From Anaerolinea sp. (lineage in GTDB: Bacteria; Chloroflexota; Anaerolineae; Anaerolineales; Anaerolineaceae), in NCBI GenBank assembly GCA_020725865.1, contig DYEC01000022.1, forward strand, positions 53,824-117,823: DNA of 64,000 nt, read 5' to 3'. A model generated the notes under the pieces. It was not told the origin of the DNA. It did no database searches and saw nothing but the letters and a program-made list of their open reading frames with translations. This document shows positions 55,902 to 64,000 of the stretch, piece by piece (the first letter of the stretch is position 1; each line of letters begins with the position of its first letter). Position numbers and translations under genes: made by a program.

Positions 55902-56381
55902 TTAACTATAGCGAGCCAGGATATCGGGTATTTGTTCTGGGGTGACATTCCCATAAATGTCATCATCGATGACAATGACCGGACCAACGCCGCAGATGCC
56001 CAAACAACTGGTGGTTACCAATGACCATTTGCCATCCGGCGTGGTCTCGTCTTCGCTGATTTTGAGAATATCCTGCAGTGTTTCCCAGACTTCGCGTCCT
56101 CCCACAACATGGCACGGTGCACTTTCGCAGAACTGGATCACATGGCGCCCGCGTGGTTTGGTAGATAACATGCGGTAAAACGTGGTGACTGCAAACACTT
56201 GACTTTTTGCCAAACGCAGGCGCCGACTGACTTCTTCCAGAGCCTCCTGAGGGAGATAACCAATTTTGCGGTTAATATCATTCAAGATTGGAATGAGTTC
56301 TTCCCGGCTGGTACCGTGTTCCTTTATTGCTGCTTCTACGGCATTCATTACTGCCTGTTTGTTTTGAGTTTCAGTTACCAT
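55902..56381 (-). CDS. NuoE-like [2Fe-2S] subunit
   Basis: The 159-residue protein has the thioredoxin-like NuoE fold with the four cluster ligands in FCESAPCHVVGG and SCLGICGVGP, both intact, and the N-terminal helical segment of the family. It pairs with the NuoF-like protein encoded ten bases downstream. GGAGGAGG lies just before ATG 56381. Confidence 0.92.
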   Translation of the reverse strand: MVTETQNKQAVMNAVEAAIKEHGTSREELIPILNDINRKIGYLPQEALEEVSRRLRLAKSQVFAVTTFYRMLSTKPRGRHVIQFCESAPCHVVGGREVWETLQDILKISEDETTPDGKWSLVTTSCLGICGVGPVIVIDDDIYGNVTPEQIPDILARYS

Positions 56382-56423
56382 GCTCCTCCTCCAGCGTGGG
56401 TTTTATTTCAATACCACACAAGT

Positions 56424-58208
56424 CTAGTTAATCCGAATTGCATTGAAGTTGCAAACCTGCATACAGATACCACAGCGGATGCAAATATCGGGATCAATAT
56501 GATGCGTTTGGCGCCGTTCACCGCTGATGGCGTTGACGGGACAGTTACGGGCGCAAACTGTACAGCCAGTGCAAACTCCGGCAATGATTTCATAGGTAAT
56601 CAATGCACGACAGACTTTGGCGGGACAACGTTTTTCGTAAATGTGAGCTTCGTATTCATGGCGGAAGTATTTGAGTGTACTTGCTACCGGATTTGGCGCA
56701 CCTTGCCCAAGACCACACAGGCTGGTAGAACTGATTTCCCGGCACAACTCTTCGAGGGTTTCAATATCACCATCTCGTCCTTTACCCTCACATATGCGAG
56801 TAAGGATCTCCAGAATGCGGCGGGTACCTACCCGGCAGGGAACGCATTTGCCACAACTCTCGTCCTGCGTGAATTCCATGAAGAAGCGGGCAATGTCTAC
56901 CATGCATGTTTCTTCATCCATTACGATCATACCGCCCGAACCCATAATGGATCCAACTGAAGCTAGCGATTTATAATCCACTGGCAGATCAAGATACTGT
57001 TCGGGGATACAACCGCCCATAGGTCCGCCGGTCTGGATGGCTTTGAATTTCTTATCGTCCTTGATACCACCGCCAACATCATAAACGATTTCGCGCAATG
57101 TGATGCCAAAGGGTACTTCAATCAGTCCAGTATGTTTGACATCCCCTGCAAGAGCAAAGGTCTTGGTGCCTTTACTGTTTTCAGTGCCCATACTGGCATA
57201 CCATTCGGCTCCATTCACAATAATTTGCGGCACGACGGCGTAGGTTTCGACATTGTTGATATTGGTGGGTTTCCCGAATAGTCCTTTTACGGCTGGGAAG
57301 GGGGGACGGGGGCGCGGCTCACCACGGCGACCTTCAATAGAAGCCATCAAGGCAGTCTCCTCACCGCAGACAAATGCCCCTGCACCTTGGCGAACTTCCA
57401 AGTCGAAAGAAAAACCACTTCCCAAAATGTTTTCACCCAACAAACCAAACTCACGCGCTTGCTGAATGCCAATATTCAAGGTCTTTACGGCCAGGGGGTA
57501 TTCTGCGCGACAGTAGATATATCCTTGTTGTGCGCCAATTGCGTACGCAGCAATGATCATCCCTTCAATCACGGAGTGGGGGTCACTTTCAAGCACCCGG
57601 CGATTCATGAAAGCGCCAGGGTCGCCTTCATCCGCATTGCAAATAATGTATTTCACCGGGTCACTACTGTTTCGTGCGAATTGCCATTTCTTGCCAGTAG
57701 GAAAGCCAGCACCGCCGCGTCCTGCAAGCCCCGAGCGCAACACGGTATCAATGACTTCTTCCGGTGTCATTTCACTAAGAGCTTTGGCAAGTGCCATGTA
57801 GCCGCCTTCGGCAATGTAGTCCTCAATATTATTTGGATCAATTTTGCCGCAATTTCGCAGGACAATACGAACCTCTTTTGGTTTGGGTGCACCAAGTTCC
57901 TCATCGGCTACAGTAATCTCTTTGGCTCGGAATTTCTCAACAATACGCCCTTTCAGGAAGTGTTCTTCCACCAAGTAAGGAATATCGTCCACACTGAGAT
58001 TAGCATAATGGACACCCTCAGGGTAAACCATCATGTCCGGTCCATATTGGACGGGATCACCAATGCGGGAGGTTTCAAGCACCTGAACTTCATCCACTAG
58101 GCCCTGAGCGACCAATTCATCGTGCAGGGCATCTATTACTTCCAGAGCTCCTTTTGCCAGACAACCTGGGTCAACGGATACCAATACATGAGAACGATAG
58201 AATGCCAT
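56424..58208 (-). CDS. NuoF-like flavoprotein with C-terminal 2[4Fe-4S] ferredoxin (HndC/HydB-like)
   Basis: The 594-residue protein has a thioredoxin-like N-terminal domain keeping just one cysteine (C16), NADH/FMN motifs (GLAGRGGAGFPTGKKW, CNADEGDPGAFMNR, GAGAFVCGEETALMASIEG), the N3 site ESCGKCVPCRVGT and a C-terminal bacterial-type ferredoxin domain (CTGCTVCARNCPVNAI, CIRCGICMQVCNFNAI). This is the layout of HndC/HydB of NAD-linked, sometimes electron-bifurcating, hydrogenases and formate dehydrogenases. It lies between the HndB-like and second NuoE-like genes. Confidence 0.92.
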   Translation of the reverse strand: MAFYRSHVLVSVDPGCLAKGALEVIDALHDELVAQGLVDEVQVLETSRIGDPVQYGPDMMVYPEGVHYANLSVDDIPYLVEEHFLKGRIVEKFRAKEITVADEELGAPKPKEVRIVLRNCGKIDPNNIEDYIAEGGYMALAKALSEMTPEEVIDTVLRSGLAGRGGAGFPTGKKWQFARNSSDPVKYIICNADEGDPGAFMNRRVLESDPHSVIEGMIIAAYAIGAQQGYIYCRAEYPLAVKTLNIGIQQAREFGLLGENILGSGFSFDLEVRQGAGAFVCGEETALMASIEGRRGEPRPRPPFPAVKGLFGKPTNINNVETYAVVPQIIVNGAEWYASMGTENSKGTKTFALAGDVKHTGLIEVPFGITLREIVYDVGGGIKDDKKFKAIQTGGPMGGCIPEQYLDLPVDYKSLASVGSIMGSGGMIVMDEETCMVDIARFFMEFTQDESCGKCVPCRVGTRRILEILTRICEGKGRDGDIETLEELCREISSTSLCGLGQGAPNPVASTLKYFRHEYEAHIYEKRCPAKVCRALITYEIIAGVCTGCTVCARNCPVNAISGERRQTHHIDPDICIRCGICMQVCNFNAIRIN

Positions 58209-58267
58209 ATTTCACCTTTCTCACAGACCTAACCTGTTCGTCAAAGATGTATAAACAGATTAGACTG

Positions 58268-58636
58268 TTATGTCTCAATCTTATACTCTTTGACGACAGT
58301 GTGATTCATAACGTGTTCTTTCATGATCCGGCGCGCTACATCGGGCGTGACTTTGCCATAAGTCACTGGCGGTTCGTCGCCAATGATTACCTGAACAATC
58401 GGTTCCCAGGAGTCTAAACCAATGTTGCCGGTTTGCCGGACAACGATATCAGACAAATTTTCCTTTTCAATGAAATCCAGAATGGCTTTAAGTGTTTCGC
58501 GTGCACCAGCTGCAATACCAACCGTCCCCATACCAACGATGATTTGTTTCTGCCCGGTTACAACTTTTGCCTCGCGCTTTTTCAGGGCTTCTTCGCGTAC
58601 GCGTTTCAAATCTTCCAGTGATTTGATCTTATCCAT
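58268..58636 (-). CDS. HndB-like thioredoxin-fold subunit lacking all cluster cysteines
   Basis: The 122-residue protein follows the HndB pattern (VGMGTVGIAAGARETLKAIL, then TGNIGLDSWEPIVQV, then VTYGKVTPDVARRI), but V39, N71 and D75 stand where family members have cysteines, and there is no cysteine anywhere in the protein. It cannot bind a [2Fe-2S] cluster. It is otherwise intact and lies in the normal place between the HATPase gene and the HndC-like gene, so it probably keeps a structural role. Confidence 0.9.
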   Translation of the reverse strand: MDKIKSLEDLKRVREEALKKREAKVVTGQKQIIVGMGTVGIAAGARETLKAILDFIEKENLSDIVVRQTGNIGLDSWEPIVQVIIGDEPPVTYGKVTPDVARRIMKEHVMNHTVVKEYKIET

Positions 58637-58667
58637 TTTTTACCTCTCTAACTGTTTTCTGTAGTCT

Positions 58668-59216
58668 TCAATTTGCGGATTGCACATCTTGTATTCCTAA
58701 TTCCAGAGTATTTCGAAGAAACTTCAGGACTTCTGGCTCTGATAATGGAATGCCCTCTAACTCCTGTTTGATTGGGGCGTCGTCGAATTCAAATTGCCGA
58801 TCATCCACGCAATAATGAAAAATCCAGTGAATCTCTGGAGAGCCAACTAAAAGCCCCAAAAAAGTTCCAGCCAGATCTCCGAGCGGCATACGGTCGATGT
58901 GACTGCGTTGAAACTCAACATCTACCCGTGTACCGAGATTGGGTGTGGATTGAATGTGGAAAAACCCATTACAAGCTTCGGCAGCAGCTTTCAATAATGG
59001 GATACCCAGTCCAACTTTTCGGGTGGTGCGACTGGTAACAAATGGGTCTGTGATTTTAGCGACTGTATCCGCATCCATACCGCACCCGTCATCAATAACG
59101 CTCATTCTTAGGCGGTCTCGCCGTGTATCCTCAATAACTTCAATTGTAATGTTTTTAGCCCCGGCGGAGACACTATTTTCAACAATATCCAGCAAATGTA
59201 GAGCCAGTTCTCTCAA
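58668..59216 (-). CDS. HATPase-domain regulatory protein of the fdh cluster
   Basis: The 182-residue protein is a stand-alone GHKL ATPase domain (LLDIVENSVSAGAKNITI, VIDDGCGMDADTV, TTRKVGLGIPLLKAAAE) without a dimerisation/phospho-acceptor domain. Similar genes sit inside FeFe-hydrogenase operons of clostridia and relatives. It overlaps the NuoE-like gene upstream by four bases. Its partner is unknown. Confidence 0.85.
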   Translation of the reverse strand: MRELALHLLDIVENSVSAGAKNITIEVIEDTRRDRLRMSVIDDGCGMDADTVAKITDPFVTSRTTRKVGLGIPLLKAAAEACNGFFHIQSTPNLGTRVDVEFQRSHIDRMPLGDLAGTFLGLLVGSPEIHWIFHYCVDDRQFEFDDAPIKQELEGIPLSEPEVLKFLRNTLELGIQDVQSAN

Positions 59217-59743
59217 GATGATTTCTCGACTTTGCCGTCTTCCTGAAGTGGACGGAGGACTTGTGGAAACTTATTCGGACGAACCCGCCCGATGATTTCC
59301 TCATCTACGACGACTACAGGGGCCTGGCTGCATGCGCCTACACAACGGCAGAGTTCGAGAGTAATGTTGCCGTCTGGCGTGGTTTGTCCGGCTTCAATAC
59401 CCAGTAATTGTTTGGCTTTCTCAATGAGCTGGGGCGTACCACCCACATAACAGGCGGTACCCATGCAAAATTTGACCGTATGTTTGCCGCGCGGGCTTGT
59501 GGTAAAGAAAGAGTAAAAGGACACCACGCCATGCACAATACTGACGGGAATTCTCAGCTTCTGTGCTACGTATTGTTGCATGGGTTCGGAAATAAAGCCA
59601 ATCTGGCTTTGTAACTCATTCAAAATGACCATTAACCCGCCGGGCAGGTGTTCGTTTTGTTCGATAATCTGGTCAATAATTTGTTTTTTCTCGCTTATCG
59701 CCAGCGGATTGCTGGCCGTGACACTTTCTGTGGCAGTTACCAT
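59213..59743 (-). CDS. NuoE/HndA-like [2Fe-2S] subunit
   Basis: The protein (about 176 residues) has intact NuoE ligands FCMGTACYVGG and LCRCVGACSQAP, and the family N-terminal region. The frame opens at ATG 59758; ATG 59743 has GGAG nine bases upstream and may be the true start. It is the first gene of the fdh operon, and pairs with the HndB/HndC-like subunits. Confidence 0.92.
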   Translation of the reverse strand: MVTATESVTASNPLAISEKKQIIDQIIEQNEHLPGGLMVILNELQSQIGFISEPMQQYVAQKLRIPVSIVHGVVSFYSFFTTSPRGKHTVKFCMGTACYVGGTPQLIEKAKQLLGIEAGQTTPDGNITLELCRCVGACSQAPVVVVDEEIIGRVRPNKFPQVLRPLQEDGKVEKSS

Positions 59744-59804
59744 CTTGATAGACTCCATACAAAATAATTTTGGATAATAATGGTTTTATTTTTTAGTCTT
59801 CAGT

Positions 59805-59834
59805 AGTTTAACCAACAAACTGGGAAATGGTCAA
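59805..59834 (-). promoter_or_regulatory. Candidate promoter of the formate dehydrogenase operon
   Basis: On the minus strand TTGACC (59834-59829) and TAAACT (59810-59805) are 18 bases apart, about 45-60 bases before the first gene. Confidence 0.5.
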
Positions 59835-59885
59835 ATATCAAATGTCATGTAAAAGTATAGAGGGTTGTCCATGTTGTGAAAACTA

Positions 59886-60638
59886 TCACGATTGCTTTAG
59901 GGTAATCAGTTTCATAAAGCGACCATTTTGACCGTGGATTGCTTGCTTTAATTCGGCAATGGTAGGAACTTCTATATGAAACTCGGTGGTGCCAATAAAT
60001 TCATCCAAACCATGTACGTCGCCGTTCTGGATAAGCGGGTACCCTTCAATTTGGGGGAAAACCTTAATCGCTTCGGCAGGAGAGATATGGCGAGATATCT
60101 CCAGTGCTTCAATTGGAAATTCGGTGGGAATTAAACCGAGAACCTGAATCAAGCCAAACATTTTGCGGTTGACATGCGCTGGGATAAAAAGCCCGCCCAG
60201 CGAAGAGACAATCTCCCATGCCTGACGAAGGCTTAAGTTAACCGATGTTGATAGTAATTGTGGTTCACTACGGATAAATCTGCCTGTTTTATCTACAACA
60301 AATTGCTCGCCGAAAAAGTCTGGGCGGTTTTTTATCTGGGGGAGGGCTTGATTGACAACTTTTTGCAGTTTTTTTGCCTGTTCCAGTGTGTCAAACAGGC
60401 ATAAGACGTGAACTTCTTCACGAGTTTGTAGTTCCATACCAGGCAGCACAATCAAGCCGGTGCCTTTTGCTGCTCTTTGTACAGCGCCAATGTTTGCCGT
60501 TGCGTTGTGGTCAGTGATGGCAATAAGGTTGATATCATGTTTCAGTGCAGTTGAGACAATCAAAGGGGGGATCATCTCAACTTGCGCGCAAGGCGAAAGG
60601 ACGGTATGGACGTGCAATTCCGCACGATAGGTTTTCAA
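59886..60638 (-). CDS. PHP-domain phosphoesterase-like protein
   Basis: The 250-residue protein has PHP motifs ELHVHTVLSPCA, AITDHNATAN, LPGMELQTREEVHVLCLF and NGDVHGLDEF that provide histidine/aspartate metal ligands. The start is TTG 60638 with GGAG seven bases upstream. The family hydrolyses phosphoesters; PHP proteins of this type are frequent in hydrogenase-associated regulatory cassettes. Substrate is unknown. Confidence 0.85.
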   Translation of the reverse strand: MKTYRAELHVHTVLSPCAQVEMIPPLIVSTALKHDINLIAITDHNATANIGAVQRAAKGTGLIVLPGMELQTREEVHVLCLFDTLEQAKKLQKVVNQALPQIKNRPDFFGEQFVVDKTGRFIRSEPQLLSTSVNLSLRQAWEIVSSLGGLFIPAHVNRKMFGLIQVLGLIPTEFPIEALEISRHISPAEAIKVFPQIEGYPLIQNGDVHGLDEFIGTTEFHIEVPTIAELKQAIHGQNGRFMKLITLKQS

Positions 60639-60662
60639 CCGGTTACTCCATGCCTTTTACCA

Positions 60663-61007
60663 TTAACAAGCGCGCAGTCCCATTTCCCACAATTTTCCAA
60701 CGACAGCGAAAGAGGGTTCGTTTGTTGAAAGGAGGATAATGCCTTCCTGATTGGCTTTTTCCACTGTCGCAGGCTCGGGTTGGGCTCCTTCCGTAATAAT
60801 GACAGCGCATAAATCCAGCAACGCAGCCACTGCCACGATATTTCCATGAGCCTGCAAAGTAACCCAAAGACTTTTTTGTTTAGCACCAGACATAACGCAG
60901 CTTAACAAATCAGAGGTATATCCCCCAGAAGGTTGCAGTTCTGCCAGGTTTCGCGGTTCGGTCAGAAGTGTCAGGTGCAGTTGATCAACGATTTGAGCCA
61001 GATTCAT
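60663..61007 (-). CDS. DRTGG-domain protein
   Basis: The 114-residue protein looks like a DRTGG domain (SGGYTSDLLSCVMSGAKQKSLWV, then AVIITEGAQPEPATVEKANQEGI), a small fold known from HPr kinase N-termini and phosphotransacetylase. Its start overlaps the CBS-HATPase stop (ATGA) with GGAGG upstream. A ligand-sensing role is presumed. Confidence 0.8.
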   Translation of the reverse strand: MNLAQIVDQLHLTLLTEPRNLAELQPSGGYTSDLLSCVMSGAKQKSLWVTLQAHGNIVAVAALLDLCAVIITEGAQPEPATVEKANQEGIILLSTNEPSFAVVGKLWEMGLRAC

Positions 61008-62014
61008 GATGTGCCTCCATCTAATTTGCTGGAATAACCCTCGCCAACGCTTTCTTCCTTATCCAGATTAATGCGCATTTTCAACCGGGTGCCTTTGTCA
61101 ACTACGGACTCAAGAACCATGTTATCCACACAGCGGGCAATGTTTGCCAGTCCCATACCAGCCCCGAAGCCCAGCTCGCGAATCTCCTCGCTGGCGGTTG
61201 AATACCCAGGCTTCATAGCCAGTTCTACGTCCGGTATTCCGGGCCCGTCATCATAAGCTTCAATTGATATTCGATTGGGTTCAATCTCTACGCGTATGAC
61301 ACCTCCGCGAAGGGTGTGAATAATAAGATTCATCTCTGCTTCGTAAACAGCGATGCCACAGCGCCGGGCAATTTGTGGACTGGCGCCAAGCCGCAACAAG
61401 GCGCGTTTGATGTGGCTGGATGCAGCACCACCATGTGTGAAGTCGCGTGGTTTGATGTTATAGCGCAAAATCAGGCTGGTACGATCGGATTCGATATCCT
61501 CAAACAAATGGCTGGCACGATATTTACGGATTTCCTCTACCTGAATATCGCGCTGTAGGGCTTTAAGTAATCCCCGAGTGATGTCCCCTTTGGTTAAAAT
61601 CCCGATTAGCTTACCCTGATCATCAATAACTGGTAAGCGCCCCACCTTTGAGCTGACAAAAATTTTTAATGCTTCAACTACCGGGTCGGTGCCTTTCACT
61701 GTTAGAACATCGCGAGTCATGTATTTGCTTGCCTGAGCGTCCAGGTCTGACTGGCACAGACAATGGATCAGGTCCTCCATGCTAATAATGCCAACCAGAT
61801 TTTCACCTTGCACAACGGGGGCACCGGAGATGCGAGCTTTACGAAACATTTCCACAACGTCGCGCATGATCATTTCGGGGGATAAAGTTTTTGGAGAGCT
61901 GGTCATCACTTCACTCACCCTTAACTCATATGCCAGCTCTTCAGTGCGAGTGATATTTTCTGCAACCTGATCATTAATCAGGATGTTGTGGGGGGAGGCA
62001 GGTGTTTGTGCCAT
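61004..62014 (-). CDS. CBS-pair plus anti-sigma-type HATPase regulatory protein
   Basis: The 336-residue protein has two CBS domains (about 33-150; VVEMFRKARISGAPVVQGEN, VVEALKIFVSSKVGRLPVID), a helical linker, and a C-terminal RsbW/RsbT-like ATPase domain (IAVYEAEMNLIIHTLRGG, YDDGPGIPDVELAM, GAGMGLANIARCVDNM). CBS pairs bind adenine nucleotides or NAD, so energy or redox state may set ATPase or kinase activity. It is cotranscribed with the DRTGG genes. Confidence 0.88.
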   Translation of the reverse strand: MAQTPASPHNILINDQVAENITRTEELAYELRVSEVMTSSPKTLSPEMIMRDVVEMFRKARISGAPVVQGENLVGIISMEDLIHCLCQSDLDAQASKYMTRDVLTVKGTDPVVEALKIFVSSKVGRLPVIDDQGKLIGILTKGDITRGLLKALQRDIQVEEIRKYRASHLFEDIESDRTSLILRYNIKPRDFTHGGAASSHIKRALLRLGASPQIARRCGIAVYEAEMNLIIHTLRGGVIRVEIEPNRISIEAYDDGPGIPDVELAMKPGYSTASEEIRELGFGAGMGLANIARCVDNMVLESVVDKGTRLKMRINLDKEESVGEGYSSKLDGGTS

Positions 62015-62030
62015 AGATAACTATTTTTTG

Positions 62031-62408
62031 CTACTCGAGGTCACTGGGACCGTCAGAGACTGATCTTTCCAAGCTGGGCAATCCGGCTTGGTATAGCCTG
62101 CCACACAGTTCAAACATCCCAAAAGGTGAGGTAATTAATGCAATCCGTTCCTGTGTAGCCAATTCGATCGTTTCTATGGGTGGATTTTTGCCGCGAACGA
62201 AAACAATTGCCGCAACATCAGCCATTTGTGCAGTACGCACAACCTGTGGATTGCAAAGACCGGTTAATAATACTGCTTCGGGCTGAATGGAAGCCAGCAC
62301 ATCGCTCATCAAATCGGCGCCACAGCCTCCTTTGACTTCTCGGTCAAGGTCTGCTCCATCATTGATGAGCTTGCCATTAATCACACGGATAAGTTCCGAT
62401 ACTTTCAT
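62031..62408 (-). CDS. DRTGG-domain protein, first gene of the regulatory cassette
   Basis: The 125-residue protein (MKVSELIRVINGKLINDG, VKGGCGADLMSDVLA, QPEAVLLTGLCNPQVVRTAQM) is a DRTGG-type domain related to the 60663 gene. ATG 62408 with AGGTG close upstream is preferred over GTG 62414. It starts the operon that leads into the formate dehydrogenase genes. Confidence 0.82.
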   Translation of the reverse strand: MKVSELIRVINGKLINDGADLDREVKGGCGADLMSDVLASIQPEAVLLTGLCNPQVVRTAQMADVAAIVFVRGKNPPIETIELATQERIALITSPFGMFELCGRLYQAGLPSLERSVSDGPSDLE

Positions 62409-62587
62409 AGTCACCTGAATTTAATGTATTGACATTTTTATTTTACCTTATTTGAGGGTTTTTTATGGAAAAGTCTCGCAACCAATAATAAATTACCTGC
62501 TATTTATAGGTAGTAAAACGCTAGTGCAGTTTGCGTTTCTGCAAAATGCGCAGTAAAATCATGAAAATTTCAGACGGTGAGAACAAT

Positions 62588-63859
62588 ATGAAGTCAGTGA
62601 TTCAGGCAGTTAAGGGCACGCGAGATTTTTATCCCGAAGAAATGGCTGTGCGCAACTGGCTATATGGCAAAATTCGGGAAGTTTCGCAGTTGTTTGGTTA
62701 CCAGGAATATGAAGGTCCGATACTGGAGCGAATTGATTTATACGCTGCCAAATCCGGTGAGGAGCTTGTTAAAGAGCAGGCATTTGTGTTTCCGGACCGG
62801 GGCGGTGATTTAATTACTTTGCGTCCGGAATTAACCCCCACGCTGGCAAGGATGGTGGCTCAGCGACAAAATACGCTAGTTTATCCATTGCGCTGGTGGT
62901 CATTTGGTCCATTCTGGCGCTATGAACGTCCCCAGAAAGGGAGAACGAGGGAGTTCTTTCAATGGAATATTGATTTGATCGGGGTAGATTCGCCAGAAGC
63001 AGATGCTGAGTTGATTGCCGTTTGTGCAATGTTTTTTGAAAAGATTGGGTTAAATTCACAACAAGTTGGGATTCTGGTAAACAATCGGCGACTGATGGAG
63101 AGCCAGCTAGAACAAATTGGGATAGGAGAACGACTCCGCCAGCAGGTTTTTCGCCTGATTGACCGACGGGACAAAATGTCCCCAGTAGATTGGGATGCCT
63201 ATGCTCAAGAGATAGGGCTCCATGTCGAGCAGTTACAAAAACTAAAAGAAATGTTGTCTGACCCGGAATTGTGGCAAATGTCCTCGGAACTGGTGCGAGT
63301 ATTCGAGATTTTGGAGGAGATGGGTCTTAGACAATATGTACAGTTTGAGCCTCAAATTGTGCGCGGGTTAGATTATTATACTGGGACAGTGTTTGAGGCA
63401 CGCGATAGGGCTCGCGATGGAAGAGCAATTCTTGGAGGGGGAAGATATGATAACCTGGTTGCAGATGTAGGTGGCAATCCTTTGCCGGGGGTGGGATTTG
63501 CCATGGGTGATGTGATGATCGGCATCGTCCTTGAAAAATATGGGTTACTCCCAAACTTGGCAAAAACACCTGCGCAAGTTTTGGTCACAGTATTCGACGA
63601 AACTAGAATAAAACTTTCATTTGCTCTCGCGGCTGAGTTGCGGCGGGCGGGTATTTCAACGATTGTTTATCCGGAAGCTGTCAAGCTGCCTCGCCAGCTC
63701 AAATTTGCCGATCGGATTGGGGTAAGGTATGTTTTGATTGTAGGACCGGATGAAGAAGCCGCCGGAGTGGTTACAGTTAAGAATCTTACAACAGGTGAAC
63801 AGGAAAATATTGGACGGCTGGAGATTGTTAATTGGTTAAACCGGCACTTGCCGGATTAG
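62588..63859 (+). CDS. hisS: Histidine-tRNA ligase
   Basis: The 423-residue class II synthetase has KGTRDFYPEEM, motif 2 FWRYERPQKGRTREFFQWNID, the histidine loops GLDYYTGTVFE and ILGGGRYDNLV, motif 3 GVGFAMGDVMIGIVLE, and an anticodon-binding domain (VLVTVFDE onward). The frame extends to 62531; ATG 62588 gives the normal N-terminus. It stands alone, divergent from the regulatory cassette; no T-box leader is seen. Confidence 0.95.
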   Translation: MKSVIQAVKGTRDFYPEEMAVRNWLYGKIREVSQLFGYQEYEGPILERIDLYAAKSGEELVKEQAFVFPDRGGDLITLRPELTPTLARMVAQRQNTLVYPLRWWSFGPFWRYERPQKGRTREFFQWNIDLIGVDSPEADAELIAVCAMFFEKIGLNSQQVGILVNNRRLMESQLEQIGIGERLRQQVFRLIDRRDKMSPVDWDAYAQEIGLHVEQLQKLKEMLSDPELWQMSSELVRVFEILEEMGLRQYVQFEPQIVRGLDYYTGTVFEARDRARDGRAILGGGRYDNLVADVGGNPLPGVGFAMGDVMIGIVLEKYGLLPNLAKTPAQVLVTVFDETRIKLSFALAAELRRAGISTIVYPEAVKLPRQLKFADRIGVRYVLIVGPDEEAAGVVTVKNLTTGEQENIGRLEIVNWLNRHLPD

Positions 63860-63893
63860 TTGCCGGTGAACAAGACGGGGTTGTCGCTTTTCC

Positions 63894-63922
63894 TTGACAT
63901 GCATGGTGGCATGGATTAAAAT
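63894..63922 (+). promoter_or_regulatory. Sigma-70-type promoter of the tRNA-Ala gene
   Basis: TTGACA (63894-63899) and TAAAAT (63917-63922) are separated by 17 bases, 20 bases before the tRNA. Confidence 0.85.
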
Positions 63923-63942
63923 GTCACAGCCCTTTTAAACCG

Positions 63943-64000
63943 GGGCCTGTAGCGCAGTTGGGAGCGCGCTTCAATCGCACTGAAGAGGTCGAGGGTTCGA
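63943..64000 (+). tRNA. tRNA-Ala(CGC), cut by window end
   Basis: The acceptor strand GGGCCTG, T8-A9, a D arm closed by GCGC/GCGC, an anticodon arm CTTCA-ATCGCAC-TGAAG with T33 and anticodon CGC, and the start of the T arm (GAGGG-TTCGA) are visible. The CGC anticodon reads GCG (alanine). The 3' acceptor strand and CCA region lie beyond the window. Confidence 0.9.

Noticed and set aside
62491..62515. TACCT/AGGTA inverted repeat between the regulatory cassette and hisS.
   Set aside because: Five-base arms in AT-rich sequence are expected by chance; no T-box or terminator features accompany it.

Overview
The window reads as bacterial chromosome of moderate GC with tightly packed operons. The gene content fits an anaerobic, fermentative Chloroflexota bacterium, probably class Anaerolineae: two ADP-forming acetate-CoA ligases, a formate dehydrogenase/diaphorase cluster with hydrogenase-type regulatory genes, a complete hypABCDEF set, a SUF cluster with SufU, TrmFO, and giant TPR proteins. 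The phylum call is inference; no rRNA is present.

Layout. 1-4.6 kb (minus): a surface-sugar operon (GT-C-like membrane protein, GT2 transferase, WbqC-like protein, methyltransferase, and a WecE-type aminotransferase cut by the window edge). 4.7-21 kb (almost all minus): acyl/acetyl-CoA synthetase, zinc-ribbon membrane protein, SDR threonine dehydrogenase, secDF with a clear terminator, a filter-less TrkA-N channel-like protein coupled to a SpoIIE-type phosphatase, rpmF (plus), hflX, a soluble histidine kinase, an M28 peptidase and trmFO.

21.1-34.5 kb (plus) is the most unusual part. It is a self-contained sigma-54 module: rpoN, a PAS/GAF sensor kinase and an NtrC-type activator lacking a DNA-binding domain, all overlapping by ATGA. 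These are followed by a two-helix membrane protein, a TPR protein of about 1825 aa, and a TPR plus gingipain/caspase-like (C25, clan CD) protease. There are two near-perfect -24/-12 promoters, one before rpoN and one before the membrane protein/TPR/protease operon. A strong terminator closes the module. The layout suggests a dedicated, self-amplifying regulatory circuit controlling a protease and its scaffold; I know of no described system with this composition.

34.5-44.5 kb: methyltransferase and PIG-L deacetylase (plus), then the SUF operon sufC-sufB-sufD-(96-aa protein)-sufS-sufU-Rieske (minus, with a good promoter and an operator-like palindrome), then a second ADP-forming acetate-CoA ligase (plus).

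44.6-62.4 kb (minus): hypA-B-F-C-D-E downstream of a formate dehydrogenase complex. The complex comprises a Cys-type molybdopterin subunit, a FocA channel, two NuoE-like and two NuoF-like subunits and an HndB-like subunit, plus a regulatory cassette (HATPase, PHP, DRTGG, CBS-HATPase, DRTGG) of the sort known beside FeFe hydrogenases. No hydrogenase structural gene is present. All three thioredoxin-like [2Fe-2S] folds of the complex appear to have lost their cysteines. The window ends with hisS and a promoter-driven, truncated tRNA-Ala(CGC).
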